In this document: positions 1 to 12,704 of the stretch, one piece after another
Layout: each line of letters starts with the position of its first letter
Numbering within the stretch: position 1 is the first letter of the stretch
From: Thermoproteota archaeon
GTDB lineage: Archaea; Korarchaeota; Korarchaeia; Korarchaeales; Korarchaeaceae
Direction: 5' to 3'
Assembly (NCBI GenBank): GCA_027491735.1
Contig: JAOZGP010000006.1
Location: forward strand, 57,066 to 121,065
DNA: 64,000 nt
Notes under the pieces: generated by a model
What the model saw: the letters and a program-made list of their open reading frames with translations, nothing else
What the model was told of the DNA's origin: nothing
Databases searched by the model: none
Position numbers and translations under genes: made by a program

Positions 1-31
1 AAAAGATATATGAGACTAGCGAAAAAGGAAA

Positions 32-1844
32 CTTTCAATCCTCTTTACATTGAGACGTAAGATTTATATATGGCCAAAACACTAATATACTATTGGCTTT
101 CAATCCTCTTTACATTGAGACTTCCAATAAAATACATTGAAGAGCTCACAGAGTATTTTAACTTTCAATCCTCTTTACATTGAGACGTTGCTCCACCTTC
201 CTTATATAACAGCTTCGCTATTAACTTTCAATCCTCTTTACATTGAGACTAAGTGTGTGCATAAAATAAGTAGGTGGTGAAAACATGACTTTCAATCCTC
301 TTTACATTGAGACTTACTGGCAGGGCTTTCTCTTTAGGGAGGGGAAGTGAAAACTTTCAATCCTCTTTACATTGAGACCTCCAGCTTATACCCCTTAGCT
401 CAAGGCAAAAGCAGGACTGCTTTCAATCCTCTTTACATTGAGACATAAAACCCAAGAAGCTCTGATCTAATTTTTTATTTTTCTTTCAATCCTCTTTACA
501 TTGAGACTGAACAAATATATTAAATCGGACACACTAAACTACATCTTTCAATCCTCTTTACATTGAGACCAGTTACCTTTTCTGTCCCCCGCTCCGCGGG
601 GGTAGAGACTTTCAATCCTCTTTACATTGAGACACCTCCATTTACTGCCCACAGCCTGTCATGGGAAGGAGCCTTTCAATCCTCTTTACATTGAGACTCG
701 CTGAAGTGCCTAATGTACTTCAGCCAAGTTAAGAGCCTTTCAATCCTCTTTACATTGAGACCCAACGAAACTATCTGGATTTACAAAGATATCTTTTACA
801 CTTTCAATCCTCTTTACATTGAGACAATTGGAGAGGAAATAAAATACCTTAAGGACCTCTTCACTTTCAATCCTCTTTACATTGAGACATTCGTTTTGTT
901 GAGAAAGAAATAGGAGAGGAAGAAGGCTTTCAATCCTCTTTACATTGAGACCGACATTTAAGGTAGGAGACATAGACCCGCTCTCGATATCTTTCAATCC
1001 TCTTTACATTGAGACAGGTCCCATAGCCGGCATCAATGGATCAACATTGCTGGCTTTCAATCCTCTTTACATTGAGACTTCCATAAGTATAGTGCATTAG
1101 GCCAAAGATCGCTGAAGCTTTCAATCCTCTTTACATTGAGACAAAAATAAGCGAAGGAAGAAAAGTATTTTCTAAAACACTCTTTCAATCCTCTTTACAT
1201 TGAGACAGACGATGACTGAGCAAAACTCTTCTTCTCCTTTTTCTTTCTTTCAATCCTCTTTACATTGAGACATACTCTACCTTCACGGAAAAACAAAAGA
1301 TGTTTGGGGTCTTTCAATCCTCTTTACATTGAGACCTGAGGATTGAGGCAGGACTGGACTCAAACACTTTGGGCTTTCAATCCTCTTTACATTGAGACCG
1401 TAGCAATTCTTCCCCTTGAGGACGAGAGGTTCAAATCCCTTTCAATCCTCTTTACATTGAGACAAAATTTTGAAATGCCATGCAACTAATTTACCCACTG
1501 CACTTTCAATCCTCTTTACATTGAGACAAAAAGTAAACTTCTTATTTCTCCTGCCTCCTTTTTTCTTTCAATCCTCTTTACATTGAGACTGAAGAACAAG
1601 GTTCAGAGCTTCTTAAGGGAAATACACTTTCAATCCTCTTTACATTGAGACTAAGATGAAGACACAAAAGCACGGGTGAAAAAATGGGAGCTTTCAATCC
1701 TCTTTACATTGAGACATCTCTATGAGTGGTGGCCAGGACAATACCTCATATACGCTTTCAATCCTCTTTACATTGAGACTTAGAGCATAACCCAGAAAGG
1801 GTTAGTAAAGGACATGCAGCTTTCAATCCTCTTTACATTGAGAC
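32..1844 (-). CRISPR. CRISPR array, 29 copies of a 25-bp repeat (CTTTCAATCCTCTTTACATTGAGAC on +; GTCTCAATGTAAAGAGGATTGAAAG on -), spacers about 35-43 bp; probably continues left of the window
   Basis: Repeat copies read directly, first at 32-56, last at 1820-1844. The minus-strand repeat ends in ATTGAAAG, the typical 8-nt crRNA 5' handle, so transcription is inferred on the minus strand from a leader next to cas1. Confidence 0.99.
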
Positions 1845-2011
1845 ATATAGTACTCTAACAATTATCAAGCTGATTTCATGACTCTTCTGTCCCTTTACTC
1901 TTACATCGAAACTAACAAAAACTTTACGTAGAAAGACTTATTTGTGATTAGCTGTTTGTTCGAGTAAAAACTTTTGTATGACCAAATCATCTACTTCGAA
2001 AGAGGGAAAAG
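1845..2011 (-). promoter_or_regulatory. Putative CRISPR leader between array and cas1
   Basis: Non-coding AT-rich segment between the last repeat and cas1, on the side predicted by the ATTGAAAG handle orientation. Confidence 0.6.
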
Positions 2012-4308
<2,297 letters not shown>

Positions 4309-4334
<26 letters not shown>

Positions 4335-4851
4335 AGAGGTTGAGGAATACTTCTTCTGCCCGATGCTATTCTACTACAAAAACTTTCTCGGAATGGAGAG
4401 GCCTAAGGGCCTCTGGTCCGATCTCGGCAGAGAGATACAGGAAGAGATCTCGAAGTTTGTTAGGAGCAAGTTCAAGGTTGTGGACAGTCAGGTACTCCTC
4501 AAGAGCGAGAGACTTGGCGTTGTCGGTAAAGTAGACTTCCTAGTTGAGGTTGATGGTAAGGTGCTCCCTCTGGAGATCAAGTACAGCAGAAGGATGAGAC
4601 CCTGGTGGAGGTACACACTGGTCCTCTACGGGATGCTTCTCGAGGATCTGATAAAGAGACCCGTGAAGTCCGGTTTCCTTCTCCTGAAGAAAAGGATCCT
4701 CAGAATCGACTTCAGAGATGAAGACAGGAGGTATGTCACGCAAGCAATAGAGAAGTGCAGGAGGATAATGAATGGTGACGTTCTACGATCCTTCACCTCT
4801 AGGAGCTGTGAGAACTGTGACTTCAGGTCAATGTGCCTCGATATCAGCTGA
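4309..4851 (+). CDS. cas4: CRISPR-associated exonuclease Cas4
   Basis: AVREVEEYFFCPMLFYYKN, GKVDFLVEVDGKVLPLEIKYS, terminal CENCDFRSMC cysteine cluster. Confidence 0.93.
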
Positions 4852-5755
4852 CAACCTTGTACCACCCAAAGCCAAAGCTACTCCTCTTTCCCACATGAGA
4901 TAACTGACAGAAGGCCAGAGATTTCCTGATCCATGAGGTGGGTGCTCCAGAGCAGACCATATCTCCCAAGAGAAAAACTTGTTCTTCCCCCTTATACCTG
5001 AACCGTACCTCCCTTAACGAGCTCTCGATGATCTTGATCCTCTCAGCGCTCTTGAGAACCTCCTCAGCGTTAAACCCCGGCTCTTTCATGAGGTACTGAT
5101 GATATATTGCTGAGAGCTTCCTCGACATGAAGGACATCAGATCTCTGAAGCTTGGATCTCTTAGAAGCCGCCCTTCTCTGATTAACCTGAAGGGAGTCAG
5201 GAACCTCAACATGAACATCCTTCCAATTCTGATCGAGAGATCTCTCTCTGAGATCCAGCTCCTCGTTTTGTACATTTTTCCATTTTCATAAAATATTTCT
5301 CTCTCTCGTCTGAATGGGTTCTCAACAGCAACTCTCCTCAGGACAAGCCTCCCCTTCTTCCCCTTCACACCAAGACCATGCCTGCACATGTCCTTCACGG
5401 CCATGAACAGGGGGTTCTCGAAGGAGACAGCATCTCCAAAGAGAACTAGGGAGAAGGTGAGTGAATCTCCCTCGGAGAAGTCCATCTCTGATGTGAGAGG
5501 GGGTTTTATCACGTAAGGTTTTGTAAAACCACTTATCTTCTTGAGAACCAGGCCCTTGGATGGGGTCTTATAGAGGTAGCCGTAAGGGCACCTGAAGATC
5601 ATTGAACATAGATCGCACTTTCCATCCTCCCTCAGACAGAACTTCCTCTTCAGGTGGAGTCCTATGACCCCCCTGATGAGGTTCCCCTTCCAGGGTGGGA
5701 GAGTGGCCCTCTCCTCGAACTCAATTTCGAATTTATAAAACCTACATATCCTCAA
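4844..5755 (-). CDS. cas6: Cas6-family CRISPR endoribonuclease
   Basis: 303 aa; N-terminal cysteine cluster C..CDLCSMIFRCPYGYLY and C-terminal glycine-rich GKRSSFGFGWYKVV, typical of archaeal Cas6. Confidence 0.82.
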   Translation of the reverse strand: MRICRFYKFEIEFEERATLPPWKGNLIRGVIGLHLKRKFCLREDGKCDLCSMIFRCPYGYLYKTPSKGLVLKKISGFTKPYVIKPPLTSEMDFSEGDSLTFSLVLFGDAVSFENPLFMAVKDMCRHGLGVKGKKGRLVLRRVAVENPFRREREIFYENGKMYKTRSWISERDLSIRIGRMFMLRFLTPFRLIREGRLLRDPSFRDLMSFMSRKLSAIYHQYLMKEPGFNAEEVLKSAERIKIIESSLREVRFRYKGEEQVFLLGDMVCSGAPTSWIRKSLAFCQLSHVGKRSSFGFGWYKVVS

Positions 5756-5845
5756 GTCCCCACCCTGCTCAGTTCTGAATCAGGATCTTAAATAATTACA
5801 TGATGCCCTGTGGACCATCTGTTTCTATGTCTTGGATACCAATTC

Positions 5846-6559
5846 TCAGGCTTGTGTGTCAGCTATGATGTCTGAGCAGTGAGTCCGTGCGCAGATAAGA
5901 ACCTTGAGGAAGTCCTCCACAACACTACCGAAAACTGTATGAGTACTTCGATTTTTTGAACCTTCATAATCACAAATAACTGCTATGAGCAGGAGTCGTA
6001 GGGCTTTCTTGGCAAAACTTCCATGAAATGCATGCCAAATCTCGCTAATTATATCTTTTACCTTTTCTGCTGCAGCATTCATGTCAAGATTTTTTAGCAC
6101 ATCGACAACGTTTAACACGCATCTCTTATCAGCATAATTTTCTAGGATTTCAGCTAATTCGTGCAGAACTTCATCGTTTATTCTTATTTGGATTTTCTTA
6201 AGCTTTTCCAATCTATTTTTCATTTTCATCGCGTGATGATGAAATATTATTGGAAATAAATATAGCAATTCTTGCTCCTGCACTCTCTTTTCATAAACAT
6301 TGATGAATTCTTCCTCAAACACCTTCCAGAAAACGTAGGCTGATACAAATTCATGTCCCGGGAAGCTAAGCTCATCGCTATCTTTCTGATAGACTACTTT
6401 TCCTATATCGTGAAAGACTATAACCCTCTCAACGAACACTTCATCGAATTCATCGAGCCATAGCTTAGTTTTCTTAATCTCACTCAATGCCTTCAAGCAT
6501 TCATCTATATGCTCCTCAAGTGTCTGACTTTTATCACCTTTCTTAAAGGCGTAGATCAT
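5846..6559 (-). CDS. cas3'': Cas3'' HD nuclease
   Basis: HD motif FHDIGKV plus IIFHHHAM; overlaps the cas3' helicase gene. Confidence 0.88.
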   Translation of the reverse strand: MIYAFKKGDKSQTLEEHIDECLKALSEIKKTKLWLDEFDEVFVERVIVFHDIGKVVYQKDSDELSFPGHEFVSAYVFWKVFEEEFINVYEKRVQEQELLYLFPIIFHHHAMKMKNRLEKLKKIQIRINDEVLHELAEILENYADKRCVLNVVDVLKNLDMNAAAEKVKDIISEIWHAFHGSFAKKALRLLLIAVICDYEGSKNRSTHTVFGSVVEDFLKVLICARTHCSDIIADTQA

Positions 6560-8532
6560 TTCTCACACCTCAAGCCCGTTTCGCTATCGTAAGATACAGC
6601 AGCAGTAAAGGCAATCGGTGAAACAAGTCTTTTCTTATCTTCAATCCAAATTCCTCTCAAAAGCATTTTAGGGCTTAAAAAGACCTTCTTTTTCTCAAAC
6701 ACAACCCTATCATTTTCATCGACATAAAGAAAACCAGTAATATCTAAAGATCTCAGCATCCTTGCAGATACCGGTATGCAGAGCTTGGAAATAAGCTTGC
6801 TAAGCTCTTTCTCATTCTTTCCAACGAACTTATTAAGATGTTTTATCGGAACTATGTTAACCTGATACTCCTCTCTCACGAAGCTACCTTCAAGCCTGAG
6901 CAAAATTTCAACAGCATTCTCAGGACTTTCTAGATGATAGTGTATTCTCAACAAATCCTCTATTGCCTGAATATTGCAGAGGTCATCTTCTGAATATACA
7001 TTATCCAAGAGTTCCTTATAGCCCTTTACCTCAGCTGTTCCTTCAGGGATGTGCACGTTCAGCTTGTAGTTTCTAAGCCATTTGAGAGTTCTCCGCGTTA
7101 ATTCATAGTCGTAAACTTTATACATTGGAGTAGCAATCGTCAGTCTGTCCTTCTTCCCTTTCCACTCGTTGAGCTTCTTGAAGTTTACATGTTCAAACTT
7201 CCTTTTGAGTATTTCGACGCATCTCTCAAAGATTTCGTCACTTTTAGTGTCAATACAAATCCATTTCACGTTCCTTGCTTTTCTGTTTAGCGAAATTGAC
7301 AGCTTTAAGTACTTATCCTCGGCCTCATACCAAATCACTATTTTTCCTCTCTCCTCATTGTATCTCAAAAATCTGCCCAAACGTTGTACAAGTGAATTAG
7401 CTGGAGCAATTTCCGTTATAAAAAGATTTGAGCTTATATCAACTCCAGCCTCTATTACTTGCGTCGCTATTATAAGATAGTTATTTCTAAACTTCTTCAG
7501 CTTTTCGCTTTTCTCTCTTCTATCGGACTCTGTAAATCTTGAATGTATTAGGAGGATATCATCAAAAGTTCCGCAAATTTCCTCATCGCTCCTCACTACT
7601 AAGTAAAAGTTTATAGCGTCTTCCACAGTGTTGAAAACGATTAAAACTTTTCTAAGCTCATTACAGTGCTCTTTAATCAACTCCTTTAATTTTCTATATT
7701 TCTCATTCTCTCTCAGCGGGTAGATTTCTATTTCATACTCTTTGCTCATCCTCTCCTTAACGAAATCTTCGTCGAAGTAGTTGTAAGAATTGAAGTCTGA
7801 GCTTTTCGAGAATGTTATGAATACAATCTTATCCGAATACTCCTGCAAAGAATCGATCAGGATTTTCTTAAAAGCTTTTGGAAGAGTTGCCGACATCAAA
7901 ACGAGTTTTTGATCGAACCTTATAGCAATCTTAAGCAAAGCTATCAAAAAGTTTAGAGATTTGGTTGAATCTGCAAGAAGGTGAACTTCGTCCAAGATTA
8001 CATTGGATAGTACAGCAGACGCCCAAGAGAACATGTAATGACCGAAACTGAAAGATATACCTTCATAAGCTCTCAAAGCCTTTTCAAAATCCTCTGGAGC
8101 TATTCCGAATAGAGTTAGTGCGAGGGTATCAACTGTTGTTAAAGTTATGGGTTTGATCAAGTATCTTGAATCAGGATGGTGCATGTATCTAACTCCTATA
8201 ATTTTTTCATCGCAAATCGCATTCTTTCCTCTCTTTCTTCCGATAAAAGTGTCGTATTGATCCTCGATAAGCGTTCTCAGGGGGTAGCATACTATCGCTT
8301 TCAGCTCTTCACATGCAGAGTAAAGGGCTAAAGTGGCTGAAATGGTTGATTTTCCATAGCCTGTTGGTGCTTCGATGATGAAGATGTTTTTGTCGTTCCA
8401 GTGTTCTGTGATCTTATCTAAGGCGAACTTCACGAAGGGTCTTGGGGATTTGAAGTTCCATTGCTTACAAACTTTCCTTAGGTAGCTATTCCAATCTGCC
8501 ATACCCCAAACCTGTTTTAGCCCCGACCCCAA
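6556..8532 (-). CDS. cas3': Cas3' helicase
   Basis: Walker A EAPTGYGKST, box II LDEVHLL, motif III SATLPK, motif VI LVQRLGRFLR. Confidence 0.92.
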   Translation of the reverse strand: MGSGLKQVWGMADWNSYLRKVCKQWNFKSPRPFVKFALDKITEHWNDKNIFIIEAPTGYGKSTISATLALYSACEELKAIVCYPLRTLIEDQYDTFIGRKRGKNAICDEKIIGVRYMHHPDSRYLIKPITLTTVDTLALTLFGIAPEDFEKALRAYEGISFSFGHYMFSWASAVLSNVILDEVHLLADSTKSLNFLIALLKIAIRFDQKLVLMSATLPKAFKKILIDSLQEYSDKIVFITFSKSSDFNSYNYFDEDFVKERMSKEYEIEIYPLRENEKYRKLKELIKEHCNELRKVLIVFNTVEDAINFYLVVRSDEEICGTFDDILLIHSRFTESDRREKSEKLKKFRNNYLIIATQVIEAGVDISSNLFITEIAPANSLVQRLGRFLRYNEERGKIVIWYEAEDKYLKLSISLNRKARNVKWICIDTKSDEIFERCVEILKRKFEHVNFKKLNEWKGKKDRLTIATPMYKVYDYELTRRTLKWLRNYKLNVHIPEGTAEVKGYKELLDNVYSEDDLCNIQAIEDLLRIHYHLESPENAVEILLRLEGSFVREEYQVNIVPIKHLNKFVGKNEKELSKLISKLCIPVSARMLRSLDITGFLYVDENDRVVFEKKKVFLSPKMLLRGIWIEDKKRLVSPIAFTAAVSYDSETGLRCEK

Positions 8533-9460
8533 ATTCTCTTAAAGCTGAAATTAAAATCGATTTAGCTTTATCCAAAAGTTCCCTCCTACCATCTCTCGAA
8601 GCTACGGCGAATTGAAATTCAATACCTTTGGGGACCGTAAGGAAGAATATAGGATTCGGCTGATGCCAGTCGCCTGGCGCTTTTTCGAGTTTTTCTCCTA
8701 GTTCTTTCTCGCTTGCGGTGTAGTATGGTTGATAGTGTGGATTTATTACGTCGAGTTCTAAAATCGGTTTTTGGCTAAGCTGCTCAGGAGTTGGAAAGAC
8801 GTCAAAGAAGATTATCTCTCCTTCTTGCTTTTGAGTTCCGAAAATCCTTCTCAGAACGGTCATCTCATTAAGTATATCATCAGATACATCCAGCTTCAGC
8901 TTATCTTCAATGGTCTTTTTAACTACTACATTGTTCCTCTCATCCTTTGCTGGATTTTCCAGAGCATCTTGAATTCTTTTAGCCAACTCGAAGAAATCTA
9001 CACCGCAATCCATCAATCTACCAGCCAGATTCAATATGGCGTAATGCTTTGCAACGCCTTTCAAAGCCGAACCGGGGATGTATGGAACCCCGTAATTTCT
9101 GTGAAGTCTTATAGATGTCTCATAAACGCTCTCATCCCCCAAGCCGACTATTAAGCGGGATTTCGTTTTCATTGTAAACGTTTCCCCAACGCTTTCCCAG
9201 AGGTTTTTCTGAAGCTCAAAGAATCTTTCATATCGCTCAATTTCTGGCAGTTTAATCTGAAAATTGAATTCAGCTATTTTTGGCTTCTTAGTTCCGTCTC
9301 TCTCCTCAACAAATGGAGTAAACTTCTCGATCTTTAACGATAGATTATCTATCTCATCCCAATGATTTTTTATGATTTCTTTAAGATAAGCTGGAACAAA
9401 AAATTCAGTCATTCTTCTTCCTCCTTTTCGAGCATAGCATCTGCAAACCTCTTCATCCAA
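8486..9460 (-). CDS. cmr6: Type III-B RAMP protein Cmr6
   Basis: YGVPYIPGSALKGVAKHYA and C-terminal LREFGVGAKTGLGYGRLE. Confidence 0.9.
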   Translation of the reverse strand: MDEEVCRCYARKGGRRMTEFFVPAYLKEIIKNHWDEIDNLSLKIEKFTPFVEERDGTKKPKIAEFNFQIKLPEIERYERFFELQKNLWESVGETFTMKTKSRLIVGLGDESVYETSIRLHRNYGVPYIPGSALKGVAKHYAILNLAGRLMDCGVDFFELAKRIQDALENPAKDERNNVVVKKTIEDKLKLDVSDDILNEMTVLRRIFGTQKQEGEIIFFDVFPTPEQLSQKPILELDVINPHYQPYYTASEKELGEKLEKAPGDWHQPNPIFFLTVPKGIEFQFAVASRDGRRELLDKAKSILISALREFGVGAKTGLGYGRLE

Positions 9461-9912
9461 TTAAGAAGATTTATAGCTTCTCTTGTTAACTGCATCATCA
9501 ATTGAACGTTCGCCTCATCACATATGAATTTAAGAGGATCCCTTCCCTTTGTAAGACCTCTCCCATTATTCGCTTTCTTAGCGAGCCAGTCCGAGATTTG
9601 GTAGAACAGATATGCGTAGGCTATTCGTTCAGCTTTATTTTCAAATGCTTTTTCTCCTCTCTCAAGCCTTTTTAGTTCTTCTCCAACCTTTGTGTATTCA
9701 GTCTCCCTTATCTTCATCTTTGAGAGATAAAACGCCAACGCATTCGGCAAACCATTGGTGAGGATTAGCACGGGCGCACTCTTAACGTATGAAGCATATT
9801 TTCTTTGAATTTCTTTTTTGTTCATGAAATCACTGACCTCCTTAACCTTTGCAACCGCCTCGTATGCGAACTTGGCTCTATCCTGCTCAAGGCTTCTCAT
9901 TTCCATCACCAA
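9409..9912 (-). CDS. cmr5: Type III-B Cmr5
   Basis: LEQDRAKFAYEAV, YASYVKSAPVLILTNGLPNALAFYLSK; between cmr4 and cmr6. Confidence 0.92.
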   Translation of the reverse strand: MVMEMRSLEQDRAKFAYEAVAKVKEVSDFMNKKEIQRKYASYVKSAPVLILTNGLPNALAFYLSKMKIRETEYTKVGEELKRLERGEKAFENKAERIAYAYLFYQISDWLAKKANNGRGLTKGRDPLKFICDEANVQLMMQLTREAINLLNWMKRFADAMLEKEEEE

Positions 9913-10843
9913 ACCTTAGCTTAACGAAACCCTTTCCGACTGTTTCGTTTCCTCCAATTTGGATGAATTTGCTGTCAAATGCTCTTAGCCCCTGAATAAC
10001 CCCATCAACAGTAGATAGCTCATCGATTTCTTTCCTCGGCTTTCCTACCGCTATGACTGAATACAGCAACGTGTCGGATGGTAAGTATTCCTCGTACCAC
10101 AGAGCCCCGGGCTCAACAGTTCCCCTCTCAGTGTTTATTTTAACTCTTGCAAGTATCTCGGTAGCAGTCTGAACGAGATTAGAGAAGACATCATTCGGAA
10201 TTATTACCACTCTGCTCTCATCGATTTCTATGGGAGAGATTTCTCCGATCACGCTCATAAGTTGTGAGAGATCCCTATTTTCTGCTTTCAAAACTACATC
10301 CTCTATTACCATGTTATTGTTATCTATGATTATCGAGGAGTTTTCGGATACCAAAGCTTTATCTACAATTGAACCGATGTTGTAATCAAGCTTCTTACCT
10401 ATAAGCTCTAAATCTCCCTTCAGCTTATTCAAAACTAATGGACAGGTTACATAAGCAAAAACTCCCTTCAAACTCCTAACCGGAAACAGCAGAACTTTGG
10501 CATCTCCGACGCTTATAGTCCCTGCATGCTCATGTGCTCGCTCTGTTGGAGGACCGAAAATAACGTTTGTTTTTGGCATTTCTTCTAATGCTTTTTCAAG
10601 CTCTTTCTTTTTATTATTGTCAGTCTCCTTTTCTATTTGCTCTCTAATCTGTTTTTTCTCAAAATCTGCATAAGCTCTCCTCAAAACACCCTTCAAGCTC
10701 TGCCCCCAGATCACTGGAAAGCCCGTGTGCCTTTCCCTCTGAATCGGCAAATCTATAACGCTTAACTCCGCTCCACTTCCGGCATGCACTGGGGTTACGC
10801 TATACAAACCCAAAATCAGGGCTTTCTCAAACATTGCTATCAC
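9887..10843 (-). CDS. cmr4: Type III-B RAMP protein Cmr4
   Basis: YSVTPVHAGSGAELSVIDLPIQRERHTGFPVIWGQSLKGVLRRA, FIQIGGNETVGKGFVKL. Confidence 0.94.
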   Translation of the reverse strand: MIAMFEKALILGLYSVTPVHAGSGAELSVIDLPIQRERHTGFPVIWGQSLKGVLRRAYADFEKKQIREQIEKETDNNKKKELEKALEEMPKTNVIFGPPTERAHEHAGTISVGDAKVLLFPVRSLKGVFAYVTCPLVLNKLKGDLELIGKKLDYNIGSIVDKALVSENSSIIIDNNNMVIEDVVLKAENRDLSQLMSVIGEISPIEIDESRVVIIPNDVFSNLVQTATEILARVKINTERGTVEPGALWYEEYLPSDTLLYSVIAVGKPRKEIDELSTVDGVIQGLRAFDSKFIQIGGNETVGKGFVKLRFGDGNEKP

Positions 10844-11171
10844 CCTCAGCCTCGTCTAGCAATCTCTCAAAAATTGGTTTTATTTTCGGAGTATCCTTTT
10901 TGACTGTCAACCAAACCACCTCCAAATCCACACCAAAATAAGCACGGATTAACTTATCCCTCATTCCTGCGATAGCTTTCCACAGAATTTCGGGATGTTT
11001 CTCTTTCAGCTCCTTAGAGATGTTTTTAACTGCCTCACTGATTATTTCTAAAGCCCTAACAACTGCATATTGGGTTTTTACATCATTCAAGAATTCGTTA
11101 AAAGTCATACCTTTAACAAAGTCTTCAACCTTCTCAATAGCATCCATAACATAATTTCTGTCGCTCCTCAT
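10827..11171 (-). CDS. hepT: HepT-like HEPN (DUF86) protein; active-site His appears substituted by Arg
   Basis: Canonical HepT architecture with RDKLIRAYFGVDLEVVW in place of the RX4HXY motif. Confidence 0.85.
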   Translation of the reverse strand: MRSDRNYVMDAIEKVEDFVKGMTFNEFLNDVKTQYAVVRALEIISEAVKNISKELKEKHPEILWKAIAGMRDKLIRAYFGVDLEVVWLTVKKDTPKIKPIFERLLDEAEGDSNV

Positions 11172-11187
11172 ATATAAACTACCTCTT

Positions 11188-11487
11188 TTAAGACGTTCTC
11201 TTTAATCCTTGTTTCAAAGTCTTCTTCATCACTAAATCCACTTTAACACCCAAAATTTCTGTTAAATAGTTCTCAAGCTCTACGAATTCCAGCAGTGTAG
11301 GGGTTTCTTCAAACTCGACTAAGATGTCGATGTCGCTTCCCTCTCTCTGCTCTCCTCTCACATAAGAGCCGAATAAACCCATTTCCTTAACTTTAAATTT
11401 TTTTAATATCTCTTTGTGTTTGGCTAAAGTTTCTTTTATTTCCTCTAGGTTTTTCATTTCAACACCTCCAATTTGGGAAATCTGCAC
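11188..11487 (-). CDS. mntA: MntA-like minimal nucleotidyltransferase; C-terminus appears frameshifted
   Basis: [20 protein letters not shown] nucleotidyltransferase motif; adjacent to hepT. Confidence 0.85.
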   Translation of the reverse strand: MQISQIGGVEMKNLEEIKETLAKHKEILKKFKVKEMGLFGSYVRGEQREGSDIDILVEFEETPTLLEFVELENYLTEILGVKVDLVMKKTLKQGLKRTS

Positions 11488-12704
11488 GCCCTCAAATCCT
11501 TCTCAAAGAACTTTCCGTATATCTTTTCAACATAACCGAGCAGATATCTGTAAAACTTCTCTGCATTATCCCCTTTAGCCATGGCCACAAATCCATGTGC
11601 TAGTATCGATTTGTTTCTTTTCGTTAGCAGATCTCTCAGTTTTTCATCGTTTTTCATTTCGATTGCCAGATCTATGCCTAACTCAGAAAGTAACTCAAGT
11701 TTACTCATAACCCCCAATCTGAGCACAATCTTTCCATCTTTAAATTCGGCAAATTTCTCAAACTTCCTTAAGATCTCTCTGCGTTTGCTGTCATCTTCTG
11801 ATAGAACGATCGGATCGTCGTATCCTCTCTCTTTCAGCATTATCTGAGCTATAACCTCAGTTGCCCTGTAGAGTCTCGCAACCGCATCATCGTAAAGTCC
11901 TGTCTCTATCCTCCTTTTCGCATTTTCCATTAAATCGAGAAGCTTCATTTTATAGTACTCGACCGTGGCCTTCTCCTTACTCTTAAGTCTTCCGAGAAAT
12001 TCGATATTGGATTTTACGTGATTTTTATCGACCAAATCTACCGACTTCCAGGATTCTTTCAGCATTTCGAAAGCCTTAAAATGGTTAAACCTATCCCAAA
12101 GTTCGTAAGCTTTTAAAAATTTTATCAGTTCATCCTTATAATCTAAAGCTCTAAGGTTTTGGGCTTCAAGTATTGCGGCATCGAAGTTATACACGTTGAA
12201 CAGCTTTGCGATCTTTTCAATAGTTACCATATCTTTAAACTGATAAGGCTCGAAAATGGAAATTCTTTCAAGGCCTCTCCTAACGATTCCACCTTTTCTT
12301 TCCCCGGCGATACATATTAAGCGGGTGTTCACGAATATGGCAGCTGAAGCCATTGCAGAACTCATCGTTTTCGTGCCATACGTGTAGTTGATGAAAAGAT
12401 CTCGCTCTGAGTAATTCTTTAAAACTTCGAGCATAGTTCTAAAACATAAGTTAAAATCGTCGGGGTTGGAGATTTCTACCAATTTTGTATCTATATCGGT
12501 CTTCGATTTTATCAGATCGACCATTTCTTTCGTCTCTTTTGTGTAAAACAGAACGATCTTATCTGGCTTAATAGTTTTAACGATCTCATTTATGAAACCG
12601 TCGACCATTAATTCGAGAGTTTCTCTTCTTTCTTCTTCGGTTCTTCCTACGCCAGTTCCAGTCGTGGAAACTAAAACTCTCATTTCTAAACCCCCAAGAA
12701 GCAC
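11454..12704 (-). CDS. CARF-HEPN CRISPR ancillary protein (Cas02710/Csx1-Csm6 group)
   Basis: N-terminal [11 protein letters not shown] and [18 protein letters not shown] (CARF-like); C-terminal RNKSILAHG (HEPN Rx6H); within the cmr operon. Confidence 0.85.
   Translation of the reverse strand: MLLGGLEMRVLVSTTGTGVGRTEEERRETLELMVDGFINEIVKTIKPDKIVLFYTKETKEMVDLIKSKTDIDTKLVEISNPDDFNLCFRTMLEVLKNYSERDLFINYTYGTKTMSSAMASAAIFVNTRLICIAGERKGGIVRRGLERISIFEPYQFKDMVTIEKIAKLFNVYNFDAAILEAQNLRALDYKDELIKFLKAYELWDRFNHFKAFEMLKESWKSVDLVDKNHVKSNIEFLGRLKSKEKATVEYYKMKLLDLMENAKRRIETGLYDDAVARLYRATEVIAQIMLKERGYDDPIVLSEDDSKRREILRKFEKFAEFKDGKIVLRLGVMSKLELLSELGIDLAIEMKNDEKLRDLLTKRNKSILAHGFVAMAKGDNAEKFYRYLLGYVEKIYGKFFEKDLRACRFPKLEVLK

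Noticed and set aside
1-16. GATATATGAGAC at the window start as a terminal degenerate repeat
   Set aside because: Only 15 bp separate it from the first full repeat, too short for a spacer of this array.
713-997. ORFs 713-913 (+) and 740-997 (-)
   Set aside because: They lie entirely inside the CRISPR array and translate the repeat (FNPLYIET / LNVKRIES); not genes.
1399-1463. GAGGTTCAAATCCC in a spacer resembling a tRNA T-arm
   Set aside because: Flanking bases do not form a 5-bp T stem and the right part is the CRISPR repeat itself; likely coincidence.
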